Below, piece by piece: positions 1 through 40,553 of a DNA stretch of 64,000 nucleotides. Position numbers and translations under genes: made by a program. Where the stretch lies: positions 34,182,750-34,246,749 of the forward strand of contig NC_084599.1 in NCBI RefSeq assembly GCF_033807715.1, in the 5' to 3' direction. The number at the start of each line of letters is the position of its first letter. Position 1 is the first letter of the stretch. This DNA is from Cololabis saira. Its lineage: Eukaryota; Chordata; Actinopteri; Beloniformes; Belonidae. Under the pieces are notes generated by a model that saw only the letters and a list, made by a program, of their open reading frames with translations, did no database searches and was not told where the DNA came from.

Positions 1-705
1 GGTACATCACCTCCCTGTGCCCGAACCTTTCAAATATTTACTCAAATCTGAGCCGCGGTTGTGAAAAGTGTTCAGCAGGTGAGAGTTCCTCTATTCAAAT
101 GTTGTGGATGAAGAAGTGTGGTGAAATGAGATTTTCCAAACCCTGTCTTCAATCGCCGAGGAGAGATATGAACACATGACAAAAATGCTACCTCGCGTAC
201 CAGCGTTTGCCACTCTGGTGCCCAGAAGTTTTGGATCAGATGGTCAGGTGGCTGACGGACATCAGGTCCATTTGGACAGGATTAAAATTATCTGGGGACC
301 TGCAGTCGTTTTGTAATAATCACTGTGGACCGCTGGGATTTCAATCCCGTGCGAATGCACCATGTCTGTTATTTCTAAACTAAAAATTCCACCGAAAATG
401 ACCTTCCCCACCTCAGCAAACGCAGAGGTCATGAGATAATTATAGTAATCTTAAAAACAAAACAAAAAACAAACGAAATCCTCTCGCTGCCTTTTCTGCC
501 TCTTTCCTGTCATAATTCTGGCAAATGCAACAAGTACTATGATAATATATTATGACTTTAAAATATATACACCACATAAAGTTTGATGATCTGATATTTT
601 TAGGTAATAAACATACAGAAATTAATCAACACTCAAGCAACTAAACACCCAGCATATCAGTTTTGCTTCTCGTTGCTTTCATTTTTTAATCTTTTTCTTA
701 CATAC

Positions 706-897
<192 letters not shown>

Positions 898-1920
898 TTT
901 ATATATGAACCTCAAGTGTCAAATTCTTAATCAATAGAGAGTGGATATTGAATTTTATGTGCACAGTGAATAATCCTGCATGCGTAGCACTAAATAAAGC
1001 CTGTAGACAGTCACTATGGGATGAAATAATAGCACTGAGGTGCATTCAGCATTCAAAATAATTTATATATATTCACGGATATTCACAGAAAAAAAAGAAC
1101 ATTTCCAAGTGGAAGTTTAGATCTTCTTTCTTCTGGCTCATTTCGGTCTCCTACAAGCACTTGCATCTTGATTTAATTGTCTGCAAACCTGTCCTCAGGG
1201 GTCAGAGAGAGTATTCATTTGCAACCTCCGTAGTCATTAGCCGCCTACATTTAAACTTGACACCTGAACTGTTTTTCTCCTCTAATAACCAACCGGCTAT
1301 TTCTGGACAGCAGCAGGTAATGACCGCAGACTTACGCCGCACATCACGACACCACCGTCCTCTTAAGAACCGATCCCTCATTAAGTTGAAACAACACAGG
1401 AAAACATTTTGTTACATGCTTTTTTTGTTTGTTGTAACTCTGGCATCAACGCAGAACTGCACCAAAATATATTATATATTATAATTATACACTAATGAAA
1501 CTCCAGGCAGGACGTTCCTATTGTTTTATTCACATTTAGCATCTAAAGCGAACCCCTAGGTGTGCTGGTTGTCTCTTGGCCTGAAGGAGACGACCATGGC
1601 CACAGGATTACATAAGCGGGACTGGAACTGAATCTGGGTCATATGGCACCGTTCCATGACCGCATGACGACGCCTGCCCCACATCGGTGTAACTCCAGGG
1701 ATTTTCACAGCAGGCAACAAGCCCGCCCCGTTTGATCGCAGTAGCTTACAAATATGCCTTATTTCTACTGCTGGTAGGTGCAAGATGCAGGATTTTTTTT
1801 TTTTTTTTGGGGGGGGGACAGGTCGTCATTTATCCAAAAGAACAAATCTCAGTCCATCCCTACTCTGCTTCTGCCTGATAGATTTCATATGTGCCATGCT
1901 CCAGTTATACTGATGTACTG

Positions 1921-1955
1921 GTGTGTGTGTCAGTGTGTGTGTGTGTGTGTGTGTA
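1921..1955. repeat. (GT)n microsatellite, short
   Basis: GT dinucleotide run with one interruption (gtcagt). It lies in the intron before the first visible exon. Confidence 0.9.
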
Positions 1956-2497
1956 TATGCATTGCAGATGCTCCAAGTGGGGGAATTAAAAAAAAGAAAG
2001 TGTCCATATGGAAGGGCCTTTTGTTGGCAGTGAAAGGCACCGCTGCTCATTTGAAGAATTCACATATGGCATCGCTTTGATCCTGGGCGGTTTAACTGGG
2101 AGCAGTTAGCTTGAAAAAGATAACTTCCCCACAGCCAGACACACGGAAGCTTCTGCTTCAAAGGCCGCTGTGGGTAATCACTTACATGTGTCCTGCAGCC
2201 TGACGCAGATCAGACCTTCCTTAAGTAATCTGAGTGCATCCTTTGACCTTCTGGGCTGAATGTGTGAAGACGGCAACAATGCTATCTCAGACTTGTGCAT
2301 CTCCGAGGTACTAGTGTACCTAGAAACACTCTATCAAAACATAAAAGATCATAAAGGTTCATGTTGACGGGTTAAATTTGTTTCACTTGATATCAGTCGG
2401 AGCTTCCGCTTACAGCCACCGGCTTCAGACCCATTTATCTGTTTTACTGCACGGGAGGAAATACAAACTGTGTTAAATGTCACCATCTCTACTTCAG

Positions 2498-29075
<26,578 letters not shown>

Positions 29076-30634
29076 AAACAACACACACAAAAAAAACGAC
29101 AACAAAAAAGACAGAAGTGAACAGCTCCAGCTGATTTTTGTCACCTATCCCTACAAGTGTCACCATTCCCCGGTCGGCCGATGACGTCCGTGCCCTCACC
29201 AAGGCATCTATCCGCCTTTTTGGTTCATGCTTCTCTCCTCTCCCAGAATGCCGAGCATCGTCGTTGTAACTTGATGTAACTGAACAAACGACTCCAGACG
29301 CACCCTCAGTATGAATGTGGTGCAACACCATCCTTCTTTCGCCCCAATTCAACACGCCAGAGGCACCAAGAAGACGAGGAAACGGACAAAGAGGGATCGA
29401 CAGACGAGATAAGGGGAAAAAAAAACACAAGAGGTTTAAGGCACAATGAGAATTTCACAACATTCAAACCATTTGGGACGTAGATTTAGCTTCTTTACAT
29501 ATCAGTTATGTAACACCAAACACAGTTTTTCATTCAGTGTAATGCTCCTAATGATATCAAACTACAGGTAGTAATAATACATATTAAAAAACAACAGCAG
29601 AATGAAACTGTTAGCTGATACAGATGTGAGAGTCAAAAGGGAAAGAAATACACAAAAAAAGTGCAGTTTCTCATTTTCACACAAACCGTGATTCCAGGTT
29701 GGTTTTCGTTTCCATTAATCTGAGAATAACAAACAATGTGACTTCAAATACCAGATGAAACTAGATGATTTCCTGTGTGACACTAATCGGCCGTGCGTCT
29801 GATGTACTGTATGAGGCGTGTTTGTGCATCTTCCAGGAAACAGAGGTGGTAGAGTTTAGGACGAGCACAGGTCTCCTCGTGAACCTGGCGGACACTCGCT
29901 CGTGCAGCCGCCTCACTTAGCAAAGGGAGCTCTCTGAAAGCACAAACGTTGCAGCTACGAAGGAAAGTCTTTCTCTTTATTTTGTAAGATTCTTCTCTTG
30001 TTGACTCATTTTGATCAGATTAATTTTCAGTAAGATCTGCATATTTTATCTGCTGATGACATTTGATTCGTGACACACTGTCTCCTTATACCCCAAAGGA
30101 TAGAAACATTTTGTTTAAATGAAATAAGCAAAACCTTTCAAACGTCTGCTCATGCTTCTTCAGATGTCACTGACGTTACTGTGATCCCCACACATATCTG
30201 CTGTCTTATCAACTCCATCATTATTTAAACTTGATTAACTGCGTTTACGTTTGTAAGACATTTACAGCACTGACACTTTTATTTATGATCAGCAGATGTT
30301 GCTTTGGTTAACGGGCACGACGTGTTGGTGCAGGTGCTGCTCACAGCAGAGTGAACTTATCCCTCTCTAATCATGCTTCCATAAACACCCGCCATGATTG
30401 TTCCTCAGTATGACGCTTTCTGTGCGGGTCCATGTTTTTTTTTAGGAAATTAACTCACTGTATCCTTGTGTAAAAAAAAAAAAAAAAAGAGGGTATTTTA
30501 CAATCTTAGCAAGTGGTGCATGACTGAATGGCAAATGTGTGCAAGAAACAAAGACGGTGACTCAGAATAAAATAACATTTAGGTCCAGAAGTATTTGGAC
30601 GATGACAGTTATGCACCGCCTCGATCCGTTAGAC

Positions 30635-31120
30635 CAGGGGTCGGCAACCCGCAGCTCTAGAGCCGCATGTGGCTCTTTAGCGCCGCCCTAGTGGCTCCTG
30701 GAGCTTTTTCAAAAAATGTTTGACCTTTTTTTTTCTTATTTTCTTCTGTTTTTCTCTTTTTTTTCTTTTTTTTCTTTTTTAATTTTTTTCTTCTTTTTTT
30801 CTTCCTTTTTCCTTTCCTTTTTAATCTTGACATTTCGACTTTTTTCAAAAAATTTTGACTATTTCCTCGACATTTCGACTTTTTCTCTAAATTTTTACTT
30901 TTTTCTCAACATTTCAACTTTTTTCTCGTAATTTCGACTCTTTTCTCGAAATTTAGATTTTTTTTCTCAACATTTCGACTTTTTTTCTCAACATTTCGCC
31001 ATTTGTCTTCATTCTAAGGCTTATACAAGACTTTTAATTTTTTTGCGGCTCCAGACATATTTGTTTTTTGTGTTTTTGGTCCAATATGGCTCTTTCAACA
31101 TTTTGGGTTGCCGACCCCTG
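30635..31120 (+). mobile_element. hAT MITE family D, copy 2
   Basis: Same family and orientation as 25427-25931, with the perfect duplication CGTTAGAC. It lies in the putative dnajc6 3' UTR. Lys-rich minus-strand ORFs inside are artefacts of the pyrimidine tract. Confidence 0.95.
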
Positions 31121-32483
31121 CGTTAGACGCTCAGCTTGAACTTCAGAGGTTTCACTAAGACAAGGCGTTTGTTGATTACCGACAGGCTGAAGTCACTGTG
31201 TTTTCAGTTTCCCTCCTGCAGATGTTTTGCCAGCTGTTCTCTGCAGCTACTTTCAGCTGCTGCTTGTTTGTGTCGCCTTTCTGCCTTCAATTATGTCTTC
31301 GGTAAATGAAAATCACGCTGTGTTGGACTGATATCAGATGACAGACTTGACGAATCATCAATTTCTTTGCCTTTAAAACTTCTCGAGTTGCTTTGACTGT
31401 ATGTTTAGGGTCATTATCCACGTTATTAATCATCAATTATCATCCATAGTCTTCCAGGCTGTTGTTGAGATCATCACTTGTTTATTTCTTTTTAAGAATC
31501 TACAGTTTTTGCTCTATCTTTTATAGTTATGTTGCTTTTTCAGCCTAAAATAGCCTCTTTCACTTGCTTTAAGATGTAGTTGGTAACCCCAAACAGCTCT
31601 CAACGCTTGATATCAACTCTAGATCTTCTATCTGCTTCATTTATCTTGAAGCAGTGAGTGAATGGACCGGACCTGGCCAGTTATCTTCCTTTCAATCAAT
31701 TGCCCAAATACTTTTGAGCACCTGAACATTTAAGATCCATTATGGTTTTGCACAAACCAAAATTCATGTCAACTCTGTCATTGTCCAAATATGTCCTCTG
31801 AAATCTTCTTCCCATTTTTTTCAGTTGTTCGGCAACTTCGAATAATCATTTACTGCACAGAAATTGATAATAACTGTGTTTACATGTTCATGAACTGTTT
31901 AAAAAGTACTGTTGGATGAAGGATGAGACATTCGTCATATTCCCCCGCCCTGAGACCGGAGTCCTCTCTGTCCTGGGATTTCCAGCTTCTTCGTCTGCAT
32001 TCAGGATATTCTGGTGACTGTTAGAAAAAAGTGATGTTCTCTCCAGAATAGATGACAAAACAGAGGTGAAATGTGTGTCTGGTTCCCCGTCAAGACACCG
32101 AGTCTCAGGCTCAGGCTGAAAACACCACAAGAAACCAGTGACTTATGAGACATGAGAACTCTGCTCACACCGAGGAGCTACATGTGTGAAATAAATAACT
32201 CCCGTGAACGCCCTCGCCGACTGAATCTGCAATATTACAGCTCGTCAAGACGCTAACCTCTGTATTGTAGTTGGTGGATGTGTGTTGTTTGAAGCTGTGG
32301 TACGTATGACTACTGAGTACTGTGTGTGCCCAGTTCTACTCTGAGTACTGTATGTCGTGTTTGCCTGTCTGCTGTTCAAGTATTATACTAAATTGTGTAA
32401 AAATTCTGCTCAAGTGTTTCCTTTCAGTTCTGTTTGCAGCTGCAAGATGTACATAGTGAAAAAGTGCAGTGCACATACACACC

Positions 32484-32489
32484 AATAAA
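32484..32489 (+). terminator. candidate dnajc6 poly(A) signal
   Basis: A canonical AATAAA lies here. About 20-60 bases downstream is GT-rich sequence (gtgagctgcg..., gtgcgtgttttgg) that could act as the downstream element. No transcript data are available, so use of this site is inferred. Confidence 0.4.
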
Positions 32490-32862
32490 CGGTGAACGGA
32501 ACAAAACAGGTGAGCTGCGTTTCTCAGGGTTGACGTGCGTGTTTTGGACACTAGAGGGCAGCAGTTAGCAAACCACGCAGCGGTCTGCGGCCTCTTTAAA
32601 TGCAAAATTCAGGGTATTGCCAGCAATAATGAGCTAAATTAGGTTAAAAGGACTTCTGCAAAAAAAGGTACAATAAGGATTGCTGCTGATACTGTAATAG
32701 ATCAGGATCATTTTTATTTTGCTCGTATTGGTATTGAAGAGAAATAGTTCATTGCCAGTTTATTACCTAGTGTACAGCAAAGTCGTTCTTAGAAAAGAAA
32801 ACCTGGTTAATTGGATTATTACACCTCTTTGTGCATGACAATGCTTTGTGAGTCCTCTAAAG

Positions 32863-33370
32863 CAGTGTCTCCCAGCCTGGGGTCCGGCCCCCCCTGGGGG
32901 GGCGCCAGAGATCTCTGGGGGGGGGGGGGGTGGGGGGCGCGAAACTTTGTCTGCTAAGACATTGTTAGGAATAATTTATGAATGTGTTTTTTATACACTG
33001 GTGACAAACACGGGAAATGATTTAATTCCTTATTATTATATCATTACTCAACATTTAATCTACTCCGACAGGTTGTTAAAGGAAAAATGTTAAAAAATGT
33101 TGGTCTCATATTAAAAGAGACATTTTTCAGAAATATTTTTACGTCCTTTTATGTACTTTTGTGCGTATTTCATACATTGGTGACATTGGAGAAAAACAAA
33201 GTCATATGTATACAGAGTAAAACAAAGAGAAATGTATCAAAAAAACATAATTAATGTAAATTTTTTCAATTAAAAGACTATTTTGGTGCTAGTACGTACG
33301 TGTCGGGGGGCCTGGCTGGTCTTAGACACAAGTAGGGGGGGCCCCAAGGAAAAAAGGTTGGGAACCACTG
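32863..33370 (+). mobile_element. hAT MITE family C, copy 2
   Basis: Same family and orientation as 24359-24914, with a longer G run after agatctct. The duplication CTCTAAAG is perfect. It lies just downstream of the putative dnajc6 3' end. Confidence 0.93.
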
Positions 33371-33379
33371 CTCTAAAGC

Positions 33380-33960
33380 TAAACAACAAAAAACACGGTG
33401 CCCCATTTTATTTTGAAAAATCCAAGACGCACTGTGTTCAGTGGTGTTTAATATATTATTGTACAACCACCCAAAATTTGACACAATATAGATAATGCAA
33501 ATGCAAAGTCGTGGTAAATGTTTTGACTTGTGGCCACAGGGGATCAAGGCCTATTCATTTGCATATAGGTCACATGGCCTTCCTGAATCAACCCACACAA
33601 TATCTAGTCTGACTTGAACTCTGAGCACACTGGCTTCATTGGGGTAAGTTGGGTTAATGGAGATAATGGGGTTCAATGTCCGTTCAGGGACACTGATGGG
33701 ACGGGCATCGATCCAGGGGTCCAGAAGAGCAGCTGTATCATTTCAGGTTATACAGTATATGTGCTGTTATTTGAATTGGACAGAATCACCTTATAGGTTT
33801 TAGTGTAATGAACTCAAAGCTTTAAATTATAACAAGCTTATGTGAGTATAGTAGTAGTAGTAGTAGTAGTGTTTATTTTGAATATGAATCATATGACGTG
33901 TGTGAATGTCTTTAATGTAATTTTCTCAACAAACACACAGCAAACATGAGAAAGTTAGAT
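33380..33960. other. unassigned intergenic sequence
   Basis: No gene recognised. It contains a short TAG repeat near 33848-33870. Small ORFs show no domain. Confidence 0.4.
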
Positions 33961-33965
33961 TTTCT

Positions 33966-34452
33966 GGCGATTTGTTTTGTGTTTTGTTTTTTGTTTTTTA
34001 TCCCCGATTTTTTCCCATTTTTACCACCCCGTGCTCCTACCTAAGTGACAGTCCTGGGCATTGCTCCCCTCTACCAACCCTGGGAGGGCCCTGCACTGAG
34101 CTCAGGTCTCCTCCTTAACCTGAGGAGTGAGCAGGCCGCATCTTTTCACCAGACAGGGTGAGGATTCTCCGGCCGGACGTAGCGCGTGGAAGGATCACGT
34201 TATTCCGGCCAGATCCTCCCCACCCCATCTGGTGCCCCGGTTGGCCAGAGGGGGCATGTATAGCCCAGGACTGTTGCATGTTTTTGTGAGGGAACACGGG
34301 GAGAACATGCAAACTCCACACAGAAAGATCCTTTCAACCAGGGTGTGGGCACTGAAGTCATGGGGGAACTAACACGCACTTCAGCGCCCAGAGGCGGGAA
34401 TCGAACCCAAGACCTTCTTGCTGTGAGACGGCTGCACTACCAGCTGCGCCCC
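33966..34452 (-). mobile_element. tRNA-derived SINE
   Basis: Read on the minus strand it starts with a tRNA-like head: GGCGCAGCTGGTAGTGCAGC resembles an A box/D-loop, and the complement of 34397-34407 is GGTTCGATTCC, a perfect B box. The body contains the common fish segment with the complement of gagaacatgcaaactccaca. The 3' end at the left is A-rich on the minus strand. Target duplication not found. Confidence 0.8.
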
Positions 34453-34482
34453 TTACAGTGGCTTAAGTGGAAATAATCTTCT

Positions 34483-34761
34483 CTTTTAGAATTTTTTATT
34501 GGTTATACATTAAACAATATACATATGGTCACAGCATTAAAGATTATAGAAAATAAAGAATACAGCATAGCATGGCTGTAACATTCAAATACTTACAAGT
34601 ATACAAGATCCCTCACCCAGCTATCCCTCCCCCGCCCACTACCCACCCACCCCTCCGACAACCCCCATGGTCCCTTTGAGTCCAGATGCACATAAAAATG
34701 ATTGTCCATAACTCAAGTGTAAAAAATAAAAATTTTAAATCTAAGATTGAAAAAAAAAAAA
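34483..34761 (+). mobile_element. short poly(A) retroinsertion, 14-bp target duplication
   Basis: GGAAATAATCTTCT occurs immediately before (34469-34482) and after (34762-34775) the insert. The insert ends in a 12-A tail, so it was made by target-primed reverse transcription. The body has cctccc-rich sequence and no coding frame. Source (LINE 3' end or processed RNA) is unknown. Confidence 0.85.
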
Positions 34762-34775
34762 GGAAATAATCTTCT

Positions 34776-37700
34776 GATCAGTTATTTCTCTGTGAACGAC
34801 AGTTAGGCTACTGATGAAATCTTCAGTTTGTCCTTCCTGCTGCTGACTCACTTCCTCAAGAGGCTTCAGTGGGATGAATGTTCATTGTTGGCAATATTTT
34901 ATATCTCCCGATATCTCACAGCATTAAACACAACAAGTTGACACCCAAACCAATGAACCGAGTGTCCTTTTATGTAATCTAAATGGACGTTAACATATTA
35001 CCACAACAGCTTGTAGTTTTAGTGTAGAAAAATCGGACAGATTGTGTTAAGGGGAAAATCTCATCTAAAAAGTGACAGAAGAGCACCTCACTTTCGGGTT
35101 TACTTGCTAATGAGTGCACTAACTAGGACGGAAGCAGAGATGAAGATGTCACCCAGACAGGATTCAGACTTCCTTTTCTTGTTGACAGACTGACTTTATT
35201 CTAAAAAGCTTATGAAATTGGAATATCTTTTTCTGAACCAATGAATGAACCATAAAATCTTTTAAACTAATTAAAAGTGCTTCTGTGGTCTGTGATCTTT
35301 TGTTGGATCCTCCTGTTGACTGGGAATGTGTAGAAACTACGCGTGCTTCTCTGATCAAGTCTTTGAATATTAAAATCAGACTTTTCCGTTGTTGTAAACA
35401 CGAGGAACGTGTTCCAGGGAAAAGTCCCCAGAGATGCTTCCTCCTAATTCTGGGAAGTCATTAAGAACAAAGGAAGCCAGCTTTCACGTGGCCTTTGCCC
35501 CGCGTGGTCATTCAAGCAATTATGATTAATTTTGCGTTCACTTAGAAAGTGTTTTGGCCCATTGAGAAGAATCTGGGTATTTAGATGATCAGCTGATAAA
35601 GATAGCAAGCTGCCAAAGAACACAAACTCCAGCTGAGGCTGAACTCTGACAAGAAAGTCACTGATAAGGGAAGTAAAACATTTTCAAAACATTTTATTAG
35701 CTGAGTTAAGATAAAATTCCACGAGAATATGAGCAGGAAATAATATTAATACATATTTTTAAACTGTTAAATCTGGTACATTATACTTTTGTGGCCAAGA
35801 CTGTTTTCTTTCATAAGGTTTTACAGAAAAAAAGAGGACATTGGGTCTATGAAAACAGATTAATTTGATTATGTTTGGCTGTTCCGATAAGGCCAGTGAT
35901 TACAGCCCGAAAAATTTGCTGAAATCCTGCTGTTGTCAGTTTTTGACCTTTAGGCTGTAAATCCTCACCCACGCTTTACGAGAAGAAAAAAGATTTTCCA
36001 TCCAAAAAGTAATCCCAATAGAGCAGCTTGGCTTTCAGTCCTTTGTTCAGTGACCTCAAATACAACCTGATCAATCAATATACAGCTATAGTGAAGTGTT
36101 GAAGTTGTTACTGTTTAAAGAGATTTAAATCCAATTTTCTTTCAATAACTGTGGTTCTTTGGCATAGCTGGGACGCAGCAAAGTTGTTTTATACGGACAC
36201 TTATCTGCCAATTTCTGCTATATGGCAAGAACCTTTAGGATTGTTTTATGTAAATAAATAAATAAGTAATACCTTTGATAATTGGATGATGAATGCAAAT
36301 TGGATTAACCAAAATGAAGCCCTCATTTCACAATATGAAAACAGCCCAAACCCTAAACTCAACTCTGTTATTCAACAGTTGCATTTGTGCACAATTATCT
36401 GTCACTGAAGTTTAACAATGTTTATGTTTTTGTAGTTTGTTATTACTTGTTACCGGGCTTGTCTCTGTCCGCCTTTTAGCCCTTTTATTATTATTTTTTT
36501 TTATTTTTATTTTTTGTCTGCATATATATGAATGTTCTTTTGGCCCTTTTAGACAGAATGTAACACTGAATTTTCAAAAAAATTGCTTTTCTGCTTGTTA
36601 GAATCGAAAAAACAAACCAAATAAACTTTCCACAGACTCTTAAAAGTCCTTGTGGGATTGTGGAAATTGTTCATTTGTTGCTGTAAATTGAAAATTATGA
36701 CAAAGCTACCAGAAAAAAAAAACACAAAAAAACAAGTAAAGTCATTGCACCACAAAACCTTTTTAATCTTTTTGGTAACAAAATCTTTTATGGCATTTGT
36801 CTTATTTATAGTGAACCATCAGTAATAAAAAGTTAAGGTCATTATACAACAGTATTACGGGGCCATCTGATGAAAAACAAAAATGTTTGAGTGACGTTAC
36901 AGCGTTAATTTTCTGTCTACTACATCCAAATGTCTGACTTGGTAACCTATTTAACAAGAAATTCACAGAAACCAAGTGCATCACTGTTTGCATCACGGTT
37001 TGATTGACACACCATGCTTACTGCGTGGAATTACCTGCGTGGCAAAAGTCTTTGCAAGAGTAACACACTCTGCCAAGCCAGCTCACCTCCCCCTTTTTTT
37101 CCGTCTCCGTTGCTACCGCCCAAGGCAGAACAAAGCAACAATGAAGATGCCCTCATGTCTCTCCCTGAGGCCGCTTCACACACAAAATGAAACTGAATTT
37201 TAGAACTAAAGATCCCCCTTGAAGGTACTAATGTGTAAAGGGCTGTTGAAAACAAATTGAACCCATGTTTTGGTAACGCCACAGCAAAATGAGCAGAGCT
37301 TGATCTGCCTATCAGCGACTGAAGCTCAATAGAACTTGATTGGACAAAGTTGTCATTCCGATTGTGCCAAAGTGATGTCCTAATTGTTGCTTCCGGCTGC
37401 ACTTTAAGCCGTGTTTTTACAGTTCCTTTATGTTCCTAGCCATGAAGATGTGTATCTCTTTACTGCATGCACCAGCTTGATTTAAAAGGGAATGCTGCAG
37501 GACATGGTTTGTGTGATGCAAGACACATGTGGGATATTGCAATATTGGCACGTGTGGGTGTGCGTGCATTTAGTTCCAGCATTAACCAGGCATTTGTTTA
37601 GATTCCAAAAGAGATTTTGGAGCATAAGTGTAAAGATGTGATGAAATCAGATATTTTACTGCAGGAAATGCCCAGAGGTCAAAATAAGTTCCACAGAAGA

Positions 37701-38650
37701 GAGCAGGAAACATCAGATTTATCTGTGAATAACCACAGAAGCAAAATGCTCCCTGAGCTGCACACAACAAGCACATTTTTTTGTTTGCACATTTTTAATT
37801 TCAACCCCTTGTTAACAAACAGCTGGATCTTGTTTCACTCGGCACTTAGGCCGGCTTGGGCAACAGACTCTGTGCACCTTACTGGAAATTTAAAAATAGT
37901 AATTCCCTGTTTGGATCTGTTTAAAAGCAACTCCTCCTGTGATCAAAAACAAGATTATAATATCAACTTTAACATGGTTTTAAAGGCACCTTTTAAATAG
38001 TAGACTGTTGCTGGGGTTTGTTGCTAGTTGCTCCTGGAGTGTGCTCCCCTGTTCTTTAGGGTCAGTCGGCGTCTGCAGCAGGTGCAGCAACAGGTGGTGG
38101 CTTTCTGGATGGCATAACGTATGTTAATCTTTATTTAGGATGAGGATTATTGTTATCTAACTATATGGAACAAATGAACAAACAGGGGGGGTTTGGGAAG
38201 GATTTCCGTGAAATAAAACATCTTTACCGTCAACTGTCATGACCCTTGAACAAAAAACAATAAGTAAAATAAAATAAAGATATCAGCAGAGTGGGACTCA
38301 TGTCAAGTGTGAATGCAGCTTTACATTTTGCAGGTTTTACTTCTGCAGTGACCCAATCCGGTCATGGATCCAACTTTACCTGTTCCATCGTTTTCAGGGT
38401 CACGGCGTCTTGTTGGAGCCAAAAGCAGCGGTCATCAGGAGAAAGGTGGGCTACAATCTGGGAAAATTGCTGTTCTGGTGCAATAAGAAGTGATTCCTTC
38501 ACAACAATCATACAAACATTATTTTATTTTATTTTTTACTTGGATCATCTCATTCATTTTTTTCTCATCTGACTGACAAAGCGGGGTTGCATTTCCTCGG
38601 CCTGGTCAGGCTTCTTTGTAGTAAGTGAGGGTGCTGCTTTAAAATACCAT
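34776..38650. other. unassigned intergenic sequence
   Basis: AT-rich sequence with small ORFs only. I examined 36976-37402, 37617-38000 and 38291-38572 and saw no recognisable domain or convincing splice structure. leprot was looked for here and not found. Confidence 0.4.
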
Positions 38651-38657
38651 GACACTA

Positions 38658-39323
38658 GGCGCGTTTCCACTAGCGGGAATTCCAGGTAGGTTTTTCCGGG
38701 TGGGGCCAGTTGCATGTCTCCATTTCCAGGAACAGGCCTGTAAGGTGGCCTTCAGGAACATTTACCGGACCAAAAAACGGCCCTGTAGTAGGAAAGGGCC
38801 GTTTTTCGGCCCAGTGGTGCTCCCTGGTGGGGGGTTCTCTGCCCTCTCACGTGAACTTAAATCATGTCACAACAAATCATTTATGTATTTTGATAGAAAC
38901 ATTTTGCTACGAGTAAATTTGATGCAGTTAGAGAGTACATGAAAAATAAGATCCAGGTCTTGCTGTCAGATTACACCAATACAGAGGTTGGGCGTGGGGT
39001 TTCATTTAATCTTAATCACTACAACCAGAGTGTGTTTGAAAAAAAAAAAAAAAAAGCAAGTAGCATCCATTGTCTACGTGTTTCTTCTTCTTTTCATTCT
39101 TTGCTGGCTTTTTGCAACCTGCGAAAACAACCTGATCACACGGAATTATACCATTTCCGTGTTGGTGCCACGGAAAATAGTGGTGAGAGGTCGTGGGCAT
39201 TTCACGGATTTTTGTGAGATCAGGTTGTGCCAAAAATGCGCGTTATCGCCACCTGGTGGTCGACGGCGCTATTTTTCAGTCAACGGTTCTTGTGTGGCGC
39301 TACAGCGTAGTGGAAACACGCGG
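38658..39323. mobile_element. MITE with GCGYGTTTCCACTA termini
   Basis: The left end ggcgcgtttccactagcggg and right end cgtagtggaaacacgcgg form an inverted pair. The interior has nested short palindromes (ttccaggaacaggcc). Target duplication unclear. Proposed ORFs inside show no domain. Confidence 0.65.
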
Positions 39324-39899
39324 GCTGAAGGGTGATGGGGCAGAGGAGGCCCTGTAGAGCAGTGATTCTTAACCATAGGGCCGCGGCCCACACTTGGGCC
39401 GCGAGCGCCATCTAGTGGGCCGCAAAAACAATTCAGTTTTGTACATGTGGGCCGCGAGGGCCGCGGGACTGCATAGCAACTCCCGACCAAATGAGGAGAA
39501 GACACTCAGCTAGCTGTACATGTAATAGTAAGAGAAATGGTGTGTATTTACAGAGAAAATCCTTAATTTTGCACAGAGTAGGTTTAGATCCGCCAGGATC
39601 AGGGATCGATTAATTGGGTCTGCGCCCAGAGCGAGCGAGCGCGGCGTGCTCATTTATCCTGACACGTCCGCGCGGCCGGGGAGGTCGGCTGAGGCTGCCG
39701 TTCGGGCGGCTCCGTCGTTACTGCTGAAGGATGGTAGATGCGTGGGCTGTCGTGTCTGCTGGACTGGACTGTTCGGGCTTTCGAAAAAGCATCGGAAAGC
39801 GACTGCTGCAGCACGGCCTGAGAGCTGCGGTGCGGGCTGTGCCCGTCGCAGCTGATCAGGCTCGGATGAAACCCGGCACGCTGACAATTTATTAATGTC

Positions 39900-40262
39900 G
39901 GTCTTCCCACTGGGACAAAACCAGTGTCTCATACGTTCAGAGACCGTGGCGTTTAAAGTGCAAAAGTGAAACGCCACTGAAACAAAACACAAAGTTTTTC
40001 ATCAAACATATCCACTCAAGTCTGAACTGAAGTCACAGAAAAATAAACTTACCATCTTAAAACATCCTGCCCATGTTTGGGTCCAGATACAGCTGTGAAG
40101 CAGCTTTCTCCACAATGAACATAATTAAAACTAAATATCGTTTCAGGCTCAACAATGAGCACCTTCTCATGTGTATGAGAACCTGACACCATCCAGCCCA
40201 GATTTAAAGTCCTGACAGGAGAAGTTAGAGCTCAGTTCTCTCACTGAACAACAGAAAGTGGG
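39900..40262 (+). pseudogene. hAT transposase relic (BED finger and C-terminus)
   Basis: From about 39902 one frame reads CLIRSETVAFKVQK, a stop, then NATETKHKVFHQTYPLKS, a degraded BED-type zinc finger as in ZBED/GTF2I-repeat-like domesticated hAT proteins. From about 40073 it reads MFGSRYSCEAAFSTMNIIKT then RLNNEHLLMCMRT, the hAT C-terminal dimerisation region. The catalytic middle is missing and there are stops. Confidence 0.75.
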
Positions 40263-40550
40263 GGCATAAGATTAAGGGGAAGAAAGAAAAACTGCAAAAC
40301 TGTTCAATTGTTAAGATGTGTTTATATTAATTTAGTATAAAAATGTGTTGAGACAATTAACAAAGAAAAGGGGAAATTCAAACTGCTGGTAGAGAAATAA
40401 AATAAGATAGCATTTGAAAAATAAAATAAAATATATTTTAATTTTAAGAGAAAAAAATATGTTTAATTCAAGTTAAACATGTTAATTGGCAAATATGTAC
40501 TTTTTTAATATAACAGTCAGATGCAGATGTTGATACAACTATGAGGCTAC

Positions 40551-40553
<3 letters not shown>

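Larger units (their letters stand above)
29076..32510 (+). other. dnajc6: probable dnajc6 3' UTR
   Basis: Non-coding sequence follows the stop with few repeats apart from one hAT MITE (30635-31120). It contains no exon or ORF that I recognise. The best poly(A) signal is AATAAA at 32484, followed by a GT-rich stretch. Mammalian DNAJC6 also has a long 3' UTR. The end point is inferred; earlier AATAAA-like sites exist near 30566 and 32190. Confidence 0.45.

Noticed and set aside
38291..38572. Possible exon with ttgcag and gtgggctac sites
   Set aside because: No similarity to a known protein and no compatible neighbouring exon.
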